Shown piece after piece: positions 1 through 5,937 of a stretch of 9,037 nucleotides of DNA. Location: positions 1 through 9,037 of the forward strand of contig JBEKGS010000079.1 of assembly GCA_050012675.1 (NCBI GenBank), written 5' to 3'. The position numbers and the translations under genes were made by a program. The notes under the pieces are model-generated. The model saw only the letters and a list, made by a program, of their open reading frames with translations. It searched no databases and was not told the DNA's origin. Each line of letters opens with the position of its first letter. Position 1 is the stretch's first letter. The stretch is from Fen-455 sp050012675 (GTDB lineage Bacteria > Actinomycetota > Acidimicrobiia > Acidimicrobiales > Bog-793).

Positions 1-108
1 TTGGAGCGGGTCGACGAGCTGGAGATGGCCGTCGCCGGGCACGGACACGGCCACGACGTCCGTCCCTCCGAGGCCGGCGTATGGTCAGGGGAAGACTTCT
101 CGATCTGA
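1..108 (+). CDS. C-terminal end of an unidentified upstream protein (partial)
   Basis: Reading frame 1 is open from the first base of the window to a TGA at 106-108, giving the last 35 residues of a protein whose start lies upstream. The visible tail is acidic and carries a short histidine-glycine run (HGHGH, about residues 14-18 of the fragment), then ends in a Trp-containing acidic stretch. Only 18 bases separate its stop from the TTG of tusA, and that gap is mostly taken up by a ribosome binding site, so it is probably co-transcribed with the sHdr genes. A His-rich tail could suggest metal binding, but the fragment is too short to name a family. Regulators and further DsrE-like genes are often found next to sHdr loci, and either is possible here. 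The TTG at position 1 is probably just an internal Leu codon. Confidence 0.55.
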   Translation: MERVDELEMAVAGHGHGHDVRPSEAGVWSGEDFSI

Positions 109-114
109 GACGAA

Positions 115-120
115 AAGGAG
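115..120 (+). promoter_or_regulatory. Ribosome binding site for tusA (supports TTG start)
   Basis: An AAGGAG hexamer ends six bases before the TTG at 127. There is no in-frame ATG or GTG at this end of the gene that would leave the TusA fold intact, so this site decides the unusual TTG start. Confidence 0.8.
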
Positions 121-126
121 AACATT

Positions 127-375
127 TTGCCCGAGCCCTCGACCCCAGCTGTCGACCAGGTCGTCGACTGCATTGGGTTGGCGTGCCCGTTGCCAGTCGT
201 GAAGACTGCTCAAGCGATCAAGAATCTCGTTGCCGGACAGGTTCTCGAACTCCTCGCCACCGACCCCGGTGTTGAGCCGGACATGCGGGCATGGAGCAGC
301 CGCACGGGAAATGACCTGCTCGGCATCACCAAGCAGGGTGATGTCTTTCACATCCTGATCCGCAGGGTGAACTGA
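127..375 (+). CDS. tusA: TusA-family sulfur carrier protein
   Basis: This 82-residue protein has the TusA/SirA hallmark, a GLACPLP segment with the presumed sulfur-carrying Cys at residue 20 in the CPxP motif near the N-terminus. The usual beta-alpha-beta-alpha-beta-beta pattern follows, including the DPGVEPDMRAW stretch. In sulfur oxidisers TusA holds sulfane sulfur as a persulfide in the cytoplasm and passes it to or from DsrE-type proteins and the Dsr or sHdr machinery. The adjacent dsrE and hdr genes place this copy in sulfur oxidation rather than tRNA thiolation. The TTG start is fixed by an AAGGAG six bases upstream. A second Cys at residue 15, five residues before the active one, is slightly unusual. 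Length is normal for the family. The family call is firm; the pathway role is inferred from context. Confidence 0.93.
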   Translation: MPEPSTPAVDQVVDCIGLACPLPVVKTAQAIKNLVAGQVLELLATDPGVEPDMRAWSSRTGNDLLGITKQGDVFHILIRRVN

Positions 376-382
376 GAGAAGG
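376..382 (+). promoter_or_regulatory. Ribosome binding site for dsrE (favours ATG 388)
   Basis: A GAGAAGG motif overlaps the first bases after the tusA stop. It sits five bases from the ATG at 388 but only two from the TTG at 385, which favours the ATG as the true start. Confidence 0.6.
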
Positions 383-387
383 CTTTG

Positions 388-771
388 ATGTGGGCCGACG
401 ACTCTGAGACGAAGATCCTCTACGTGCAGACGCACGGAGCCGACGACCCAGGCCGCAGCGCGACCCCGTTTTATCTCGCGGCCTCCGCGGCCGCGATGGA
501 GTTCGAGGTCATGATCTATTTCACGATGTACGGACCCACCCTGTTGCGCAAAGACCTGGTGGACAAGATTGGCCCGAAGGGCGACCAGGGCCAGCCACTG
601 CGCTATTTCATCGAGCAGGCAACCACCCTTGGCGTTCGACTCTTGGTTTGCCAGCCGTCACTCGCGCTCAACGATCTGAGTCTCGAAGACCTGATCGAGG
701 GTGTCGAGGTGATCGGCGGCGCAGCCTTCAATGACCTAGCGGCTTCAGCCGACGCCGTGATCAGTTTTTAG
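388..771 (+). CDS. dsrE: DsrE-family sulfur transfer protein (DsrE3-like)
   Basis: This 127-residue protein opens with a beta strand (KILYVQTHG) followed by DDPGRSATPFYLA and a helix, as in DsrE/DsrF-like folds. It has one conserved-looking Cys at residue 88 in the segment LLVCQPSLAL, then the family's ending GVEVIGGAAFNDLA. This Cys is where DsrE proteins carry sulfur. In sHdr loci DsrE3-type proteins exchange sulfane sulfur with TusA, and the gene lies 12 bases after tusA and 9 bases before hdrC1. ATG 388 is preferred over TTG 385 because of ribosome binding site spacing; the choice changes one residue. A DsrE3C-type assignment is my best guess from Cys position and neighbourhood, but separating DsrE2, DsrE3A, DsrE3B and DsrE3C needs a tree. 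No membrane segment is seen, which argues against DsrE2. Confidence 0.85.
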   Translation: MWADDSETKILYVQTHGADDPGRSATPFYLAASAAAMEFEVMIYFTMYGPTLLRKDLVDKIGPKGDQGQPLRYFIEQATTLGVRLLVCQPSLALNDLSLEDLIEGVEVIGGAAFNDLAASADAVISF

Positions 772-780
772 GCCCTCGCC

Positions 781-1515
781 GTGACCGTCGCAGCCCCCCT
801 CCAGGCCCAGACGGACCCTCAGTACAAAGTCGCAGATGTCGCCGGCTACACCGAGGTGTCCTACGACGCGAAAGCGCGGCTGTTCGAGCAGGTCAAGAGC
901 GACCTTCGCTTCGGCGACTACTTGTACGGATGTTACGAGTGCGGCATCTGCGTCGGCGCCTGCCCGTCAGCCAAGTTCTACGACTTCAGCCCGCGCCGGA
1001 TCGCGCAGGCGGCCGCGCGTGAGGATGTCGAGCTGATCTACCAGCAGATGCAGGAGGACATCTGGGAGTGCTCCCAGTGCTTCTCCTGCTTGCGCTGCCC
1101 GCGTGGCAACAACCCCGGCGGGATCATCACGATCATGAGGGAAGTGGCCGTCCGTAACGGTCTGGCCTCGGCCAAGGAGGCCCTGGTCGGCTACTCGCGC
1201 ATCATCTACAAGATCATGTCCACCGGTACCCAGGTTTCACCAGACATGTTGGGTCGGGACGCCTTCCCGGACTGGGGGCCCGAGACGGCCGACGTGGCGG
1301 ACAACCTTGAGCTGTGGCGCCGCGCACTGCCACCGGAGACGATGCACACGACCTCCACCGGCTGGTCCGTTGCCGACAGGACCCTGGTCGAGCTCTACCT
1401 CATCTGGTTCGAGACCGGCGCCCTCGACATGATCGCCCAGGTCGATCCCAGCCTGCACTCGATCCTGCAGGAGCTCATGGAGGACCGCCTCGAGGAAGAA
1501 GGCATTGAGCTATGA
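781..1515 (+). CDS. shdrC1: sHdrC1, ferredoxin-like iron-sulfur subunit of sHdr
   Basis: This 244-residue protein is the HdrC-type electron-transfer subunit. It has two cluster motifs. The first, Cys51-Cys54-Cys57-Cys61-Pro, has the classical CX2CX2CX3CP spacing; the second, Cys97-Cys100-Cys103-Cys106-Pro, has CX2CX2CX2CP, one residue shorter at the last gap. The motifs are separated by the typical FSPRRIAQAA helix, and CPRGNNPGG follows the second. Two [4Fe-4S] clusters are expected if the short motif still binds one. The helical C-terminal half matches HdrC length and lacks further motifs. In the complex it would pass electrons between HdrB1 and flavin-bearing HdrA. The GTG start has only a weak upstream AGG. 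The stop overlaps the hdrB1 start as ATGA, so translation is coupled. The role is inferred from the hdrC-hdrB-hdrA order and the TusA/DsrE context. Confidence 0.92.
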   Translation: MTVAAPLQAQTDPQYKVADVAGYTEVSYDAKARLFEQVKSDLRFGDYLYGCYECGICVGACPSAKFYDFSPRRIAQAAAREDVELIYQQMQEDIWECSQCFSCLRCPRGNNPGGIITIMREVAVRNGLASAKEALVGYSRIIYKIMSTGTQVSPDMLGRDAFPDWGPETADVADNLELWRRALPPETMHTTSTGWSVADRTLVELYLIWFETGALDMIAQVDPSLHSILQELMEDRLEEEGIEL

Positions 1516-2786
1516 CGATTCCCATGAGGGCTCCCGTCGATGCCCGCCGGCTTGCCAACCCGGGTGACGAGCCTGTCGTCGACCGGCGGCCACTTGAGGA
1601 CCCCCGTGCCGAACTGCTCGAACTGGAGCGCGAGGGCGAGCTGATCGTGCAGAAGATCGACCGGGAAGCGATCAGCGTGGCCACGAAGTACGGACGCGAG
1701 AAGCGGATTCAAAAGGCGCACCTGTGGCACCACAAGTCCTGTGGGCAGTGCGGCCACATACCGGGCTATTCCACGTCGATCTTCTGGATCATGCGCAAGC
1801 TCGGCTACGACTATCACGATCCCCACGACCAGACCTCGTGCACCGCCTGGAACTATTACGCGAGCGCGACCTCCAACACGGCCGCGCAGGCGGCCGTCGC
1901 CGTGCGCAACTTTGCCGCCGCCTACGAGACGGGTTATTTCCCGCTCATCCACTGCGGCACCTCCTACGGTCACTACAAGGAAGTGCGCGAACAGCTGATA
2001 AGGCACCCCGAGCTGCGGGCGCAGGTACGCGACATCATGACCAAGCTTGGCAAGCCCCTTGTACTGCCCGAAGAGATCGTTCACTACTCGGAGTGGATTC
2101 ACGCGCTGCGCCACGAGATCGCCGCCAAGCAGGTACGCGACGTGTCAGGAATCGTGGCCACCGTCCACCCGGCCTGCCACTACCACAAGATCGTGGCGGG
2201 CGACGCGATCTACGACCCGGACATCTATGGTGGTCAACGCACCGCCGTCGTGACGGGCCTCGCCGAGGCTCTTGGCGCCGAGGTGCGCAGCTACTCGACC
2301 TGGTTCGACTGTTGCGGGTTCGGCTTCCGGCACATCTTGGTGCAGAGGGACTTCACGCGGTCGTTCGCCACTTTGCGCAAGATCGAAGTGATGAAGGAGG
2401 AGGCCAGCCCCGATGTCGTGCTGACTCACGACACCGGGTGCGTCACAACCCTCGACAAGAGCCAGTTTGCGGCCCAGGCGCACGGGCGCAACGTCGGTCT
2501 TGCGGTGCTCAGCGATGCGCAGTTTGCGGCACTCGCGATGGGGGCCCATCCATACCGCGTGTGCCAGTTGCACTGGCACTCGGCCGACTACCGGCCGCTG
2601 CTCGAGAAGATGGGCATCGACTGGGAGAAGGCGTGGGCGGAGTTCCAGAGCGATCTGCGACGGCTCGAGAGCGGCGAGAAGCGTTACCTCGACTGGGACG
2701 ACGCGGACGGCTTGCACGACGGAGAACAGCCCGTGGCTGGTCCTGCGGGCATGAACACGACGATTGAGGTGAGAGATGCCATCTGA
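1512..2786 (+). CDS. shdrB1: sHdrB1, CCG-domain subunit of sHdr
   Basis: This 424-residue HdrB-like protein should hold the catalytic or sulfur-handling iron-sulfur centre. Two CCG modules can be traced. The N-terminal one keeps Cys77, Cys80, a single Cys110 where the family has a Cys pair (preceded by Ser109), and Cys148. The C-terminal one keeps Cys222, the Cys267-Cys268 pair followed by Gly (DCCGFGF), and Cys310, but lacks the final Cys of CXXC (it reads GCVTT). It is longer than methanogen HdrB (about 300 residues), with an N-terminal extension of about 70 residues and an acidic C-terminal tail. The start overlaps the hdrC1 stop by four bases and the end overlaps hdrA by eleven. ATG 1524 is an alternative start, but the ATGA junction favours 1512. 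Fit to sHdrB1 is good; the cofactor type cannot be read from sequence. Confidence 0.91.
   Translation: MTIPMRAPVDARRLANPGDEPVVDRRPLEDPRAELLELEREGELIVQKIDREAISVATKYGREKRIQKAHLWHHKSCGQCGHIPGYSTSIFWIMRKLGYDYHDPHDQTSCTAWNYYASATSNTAAQAAVAVRNFAAAYETGYFPLIHCGTSYGHYKEVREQLIRHPELRAQVRDIMTKLGKPLVLPEEIVHYSEWIHALRHEIAAKQVRDVSGIVATVHPACHYHKIVAGDAIYDPDIYGGQRTAVVTGLAEALGAEVRSYSTWFDCCGFGFRHILVQRDFTRSFATLRKIEVMKEEASPDVVLTHDTGCVTTLDKSQFAAQAHGRNVGLAVLSDAQFAALAMGAHPYRVCQLHWHSADYRPLLEKMGIDWEKAWAEFQSDLRRLESGEKRYLDWDDADGLHDGEQPVAGPAGMNTTIEVRDAI
2766..2772 (+). promoter_or_regulatory. Ribosome binding site for hdrA inside hdrB1
   Basis: GAGGTGA lies within the last codons of hdrB1, with the GAGG core six bases from the hdrA ATG at 2776. 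It supports that start and shows that hdrA translation begins before hdrB1 has ended. Confidence 0.65.
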
Positions 2787-3861
2787 GACGGTTGCGGTCA
2801 TCGGTGGAGGACCAGGTGGGCTGCGTGCCGCACAGGGTGTCGCAGACTTGGGCGGCACAGCGGTGCTGATAGAGCAGCGCGCTTTCCTCGGGGGCACGCC
2901 TGTCGCCGAGAACTATTGCGGCCTGACCCCTCACGGCGAGCCCGCGCAGCCGCAGATCCGTCAGATGGTCGACCTGGTCACTGTCAACCCGCTCGTCGAA
3001 GTCCGCCTCGGTACCGAGGTCGCCGGAGTGGCGGGGGATCCCGGTGACTTCAGCCTCAGACTGCATCGTGCCGGCACGGCCGCGACCCAGACGAGTGGGG
3101 ACGAGACCATCCAGTGCGGTGCCATCGTCATCGCCACGGGGTTCGGCCACTTCGACCCGGGCCGGGCGACCCAGATGTACGGGTACTACGAATTCCCAGA
3201 CGTCATCACCCAGCCGGACCTCGAGGCGATGCTCTCGGAGGGACGGGTGCTTCGCCCGTCCAATGGGCAGCCACCGGAGCGGGTCTGCTTCGTCCAGTGC
3301 GTCGGCAGCCGCGACCGCCAGATCGGCAACGAGTATTGCTCGAAGGTGTGCTGCGGGGTTGCCTCGAAAGAAGCCATCGAGATCCGGGAACTGCTGCCGG
3401 ACTCCAAGGTGCTCATCTTCTACATCGACATGCGGATGTACGGCTATTGGGAGAACGAGATCTACTGGCCGGCCCAAGAACAGCACCACGTCCAGTACGT
3501 CAAGGGGCTGATCACCGAGGTGCTGCCGAAAGGGGATCGCCTGCTTGTCCGCGGCGAGGACACCACGATGGGCCGCCCGATGGAGGTCCTCATGGACCTG
3601 GTCGTGCTGTCGGTGGGCATGGAGCCCTCACCGGGCACCCGCGAGCTCGCGAGGCTGCTCGGGGTCAAGCAGAACAAGTACGGCTTCGTCGAGGCCGTCG
3701 GAAAGCCTCTCGATCCTGTCAGCACCGACCGGGAGGCGGTCTTCGCCTGCGGCGCGGCCCTGGGCCCGGCCGACCTGGAGGACGCCGTCTCCTCGGCGGC
3801 CGGTGCGGCCATGAAAGCGGTCAGCTACCTACGGTCGCGCGCGGTCGCGACCGGGAACTAG
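2776..3861 (+). CDS. shdrA: sHdrA, FAD-binding core subunit of sHdr
   Basis: This 361-residue flavoprotein starts with a Rossmann FAD motif (VIGGGPGG, residues 8-15) followed by an acidic strand end, LIEQ. A central cluster motif comprises Cys175, Cys188 and the Cys192-Cys193 pair (SKVCCGVASKEA), as in HdrA proteins that ligate a [4Fe-4S] cluster next to the flavin. The end, VFACGAALGPADLEDAVSSA, is the usual second FAD contact, with Cys where many flavoproteins have Ala. At about 360 residues it lacks the extra ferredoxin and thioredoxin-reductase-like inserts of the roughly 650-residue methanogen HdrA, as expected for the sHdr type. The long conserved stretch around YIDMRMYGYWENEIYW also fits HdrA. 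It is the hub of the complex and the likely exit point for electrons towards lipoylated LbpA. The first two points are seen; the electron route is inferred. Confidence 0.94.
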   Translation: MPSETVAVIGGGPGGLRAAQGVADLGGTAVLIEQRAFLGGTPVAENYCGLTPHGEPAQPQIRQMVDLVTVNPLVEVRLGTEVAGVAGDPGDFSLRLHRAGTAATQTSGDETIQCGAIVIATGFGHFDPGRATQMYGYYEFPDVITQPDLEAMLSEGRVLRPSNGQPPERVCFVQCVGSRDRQIGNEYCSKVCCGVASKEAIEIRELLPDSKVLIFYIDMRMYGYWENEIYWPAQEQHHVQYVKGLITEVLPKGDRLLVRGEDTTMGRPMEVLMDLVVLSVGMEPSPGTRELARLLGVKQNKYGFVEAVGKPLDPVSTDREAVFACGAALGPADLEDAVSSAAGAAMKAVSYLRSRAVATGN

Positions 3862-3872
3862 GCGATGGCTTG

Positions 3873-4625
3873 GTGGTGACCGGCCCGGTAGTCGACACGC
3901 CGAGTGCGCTGGAGTTCCAGCGCGAGATCTTGGACCGGATCAGCGAATCGGAGCTGCGCGCCATCGCCGCTGATCTCGGTCGCAAGTCCGAGGCATTACG
4001 AGACCTTCTGTCCGGAGATCCCGCCCAGCTGGAGCGTGCCGCCTTGCGAGAGGTGCTGCGCTGGGTGTTCGCGACTCGCAAGCGTGCCGACCGTGTCATC
4101 GACACGATAGGCCCAAGACAGCTGGCAGCCGCTATTGCGGGACTCCTCATGACGGGCGAGGCGGTCGCGGAGCGAATCGACCGCTTCGATGAGTCCGTCA
4201 GCGGGCTCTCAGCGCAGTCCGCGCTGGCAGGTTCCGGGTTCGATCTTCCCTCAGAGCTGCTGCACTTCACCGAGCCCGATCGGTACTGGCTATGGACAAG
4301 GTGGATCTGGGATCCCGACGCCCGCACCGGCGCGCTCGGCCTCGTCACAACTGACGGCGCCGACCTGAATGCGGGGGCCTCGAGGGGCGCCAGGTACCTC
4401 ACGATCGGCCGGGCTATGGCATTTGTGGACGAGACCGGCAAAGCGGCAGGCTTTACTGCGGCAGGTCCAGGTCTGTTCGGGGTCGACGTCCTGCTCGCCG
4501 CCGTGTATGGGGTCTACATGTACACAGTCCTACGGATGCGGATGACCCGTGAGTTCAACCGGGTGATCCCACCCCTGCCCGACCTCGTCCGCCGATTGCT
4601 CGGCGTCTACCACCTGGAGGGCTAG
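3873..4625 (+). CDS. Conserved sHdr-locus protein of unknown function ('hyp')
   Basis: This protein of about 250 residues fills the slot between hdrA and hdrC2B2, where characterised sHdr operons carry a gene simply called hyp. It has no cysteine, no recognisable cofactor motif and no signal peptide. The N-terminal half is strongly helical and charged (roughly residues 10-110). A distinctive Trp/Tyr-rich segment follows (EPDRYWLWTRWIWDPD, near residue 135), then a mixed alpha-beta region. One moderately hydrophobic stretch, FGVDVLLAAVYGVYMYTVL, lies near residue 205 and looks more like a buried helix than a membrane anchor. Start choice is uncertain: TTG 3870, GTG 3873 and GTG 3876 follow one another, with only a weak AGG at 3860-3862. 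A long in-frame extension into hdrA is rejected as a shadow. Its fixed position suggests a structural or assembly partner of sHdr, but no function is assigned. Confidence 0.85.
   Translation: MVTGPVVDTPSALEFQREILDRISESELRAIAADLGRKSEALRDLLSGDPAQLERAALREVLRWVFATRKRADRVIDTIGPRQLAAAIAGLLMTGEAVAERIDRFDESVSGLSAQSALAGSGFDLPSELLHFTEPDRYWLWTRWIWDPDARTGALGLVTTDGADLNAGASRGARYLTIGRAMAFVDETGKAAGFTAAGPGLFGVDVLLAAVYGVYMYTVLRMRMTREFNRVIPPLPDLVRRLLGVYHLEG
4616..4620 (+). promoter_or_regulatory. Ribosome binding site for hdrC2B2 (GTG 4630)
   Basis: A perfect GGAGG lies in the last codons of the upstream gene, nine bases before GTG 4630. It supports the long form of the HdrC2-HdrB2 fusion. Confidence 0.65.
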
Positions 4626-4629
4626 AGCC

Positions 4630-5937
4630 GTGCCTGTAGGTGGACGGAAAGTCCCGCCGGTCGCGTTGGAGAAGGAAAAGGTGACTGTTGCCTCCACCAT
4701 CTCGGGGCGCGAGGTGGAGCTGACGAGCGTGTGGAACCGGATGTTCGAGCCACGTGTTCTCACCGACATCGGCCCGGAGGGCTTCGCCGCGATCTCGGCT
4801 TTGCCCGGTGGCGAATCGCTGGAGTGGTGCTACGGCTGTGGCAAGTGCGTACCGGTTTGCCCGGTCGACATGGTGGGCGACTACGGCCCGCGCAAGATCC
4901 ACCGCAAGGTCCAGACCGGAACCCAGCTGCTGGCCGACGCCGATCTGTGGCTGTGCACGACCTGCGCGAACTGCCTGCGCGTCTGCCCGAAACAGGTCGA
5001 CATGCTCGCCATCATGCCGGCGGTACGCGAAGCTGCGCTGACTGACGCGGAGGTGCCCGCCGAGCTGCAGGATGTCTTCGAGAAGACCTTCCGGCACGGC
5101 AATGCCCTCGGCCAGAACCAGCGTCGCCGGGCACAGTGGGCAGACAGCGCAGGGGTTCCGGTACGGATCCTGGCCAAGGATCCCTCGCCGGTCGACGTGC
5201 TGTTCTACGTGGAGGACTACTGGAGTTTCCACCCCCGCGGTCAGGACGCGGCCCGCGCCTTCGCGCGGGTGGCCTCGACGCTCGGCATCGACTGGGCGAT
5301 CCTCGGCCCGGAGGAGAAGACCCTCGGGGACTCCCAGCGTCTTGCCGGCGAAAAGGGCCTGTTCGACGCACTGGTCGAAGACGTCACGACAGTGCTCGCG
5401 AAATACCAGTTCGCCCGAATCGTGACACCTGACCCGCACGCCTTCAACGCTCTTGTCAAGGAGTACCCGCAGCGGGGCCACAGTTTCGAAGCGCTCCACT
5501 ACACACAGCTCCTTGCTCCGCTCGTCGGCCAGATCGACTGGGCCCGGGAGCTCGACCTGCGGGTGACCTTTCATGATCCGTGCTACCTGGGAAGGCGGAA
5601 CGGGGAGTACGAGGCTCCCCGGATCTTGCTCGAGGCCATTCCCGGTGTCCGGCTCGTCGAGATGAGCCGCTGCCGGGAGAACGCCTACTGCTGCGGCGGC
5701 GGCGGTGGCGGCATGTGGCTCGACAGTTTCACCAAAGACCACACGGCCGAGCGCCTCTCCGAGCGCCGGGTTCGTGAGGCCGCCCAGACCGGAGCAGAAG
5801 TGCTGGTGGTCTGCTGTCCTTACGAGGTGTCCAGGTTCACCGACGCGGCCAAGGCGACCGGTAACGAGCATCTGCGAGTTTGCGACGTGATCGAGCTAGT
5901 CGACGAGGCGATGAGGGACGAGCCGGTACGTGGTTGA
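4630..5937 (+). CDS. shdrC2B2: sHdrC2-HdrB2 fusion protein, iron-sulfur subunit of sHdr
   Basis: This 435-residue protein joins an HdrC-like and an HdrB-like half, as in HdrD of Methanosarcina. The HdrC half has two canonical CX2CX2CX3CP motifs (Cys67, 70, 73, 77 and Cys109, 112, 115, 119). The HdrB half has two CCG modules. In the first, every expected Cys is replaced: FYVED at 192-196, PEEKTLGD at 227-234 and TPDPHAF at 266-272. The second keeps DPCYLG (Cys318), the Cys354-Cys355 pair before six glycines, and Cys395-Cys396-Pro, with Glu399 where a last Cys is expected. It probably carries two cubane clusters plus one CCG-bound cluster. GTG 4630 has GGAGG nine bases upstream; GTG 4681, in the same frame, also has a strong site and would remove 17 poorly conserved residues. 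The last eight bases overlap the ligase gene. GlcF/LutA-type oxidoreductases share this layout, but the operon indicates sHdr. Confidence 0.91.
   Translation: MPVGGRKVPPVALEKEKVTVASTISGREVELTSVWNRMFEPRVLTDIGPEGFAAISALPGGESLEWCYGCGKCVPVCPVDMVGDYGPRKIHRKVQTGTQLLADADLWLCTTCANCLRVCPKQVDMLAIMPAVREAALTDAEVPAELQDVFEKTFRHGNALGQNQRRRAQWADSAGVPVRILAKDPSPVDVLFYVEDYWSFHPRGQDAARAFARVASTLGIDWAILGPEEKTLGDSQRLAGEKGLFDALVEDVTTVLAKYQFARIVTPDPHAFNALVKEYPQRGHSFEALHYTQLLAPLVGQIDWARELDLRVTFHDPCYLGRRNGEYEAPRILLEAIPGVRLVEMSRCRENAYCCGGGGGGMWLDSFTKDHTAERLSERRVREAAQTGAEVLVVCCPYEVSRFTDAAKATGNEHLRVCDVIELVDEAMRDEPVRG
4668..4676 (+). promoter_or_regulatory. Second Shine-Dalgarno-like site before in-frame GTG 4681
   Basis: The purine run GGAGAAGGA lies four bases from GTG 4681, in frame with hdrC2B2 and 17 codons after GTG 4630. 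It could be the true start or a second internal one; it could also be chance, since it encodes a Glu-Lys-rich stretch. Confidence 0.4.

Noticed and set aside
1724..2767. 347-codon second plus-strand frame within hdrB1
   Set aside because: It lies in an alternate frame of hdrB1 and is dominated by Arg, Gly and Ala with no motif.
2509..3489. 326-codon minus-strand open frame opposite hdrB1 and hdrA
   Set aside because: It spans two real genes, is rich in Arg, Pro and Ser at one end, and has no recognisable motif; a GC-driven shadow.
3114..3870. Upstream extension of the hyp gene frame through hdrA
   Set aside because: The extra residues are Arg/Pro/Gly-rich and overlap the clearly real hdrA; the hyp-like protein begins only near 3870-3876.
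4555..5871. 438-codon open frame on the minus strand opposite hdrC2B2
   Set aside because: It is antisense to a well-recognised gene, has no family features, and such frames are common in high-GC coding DNA.
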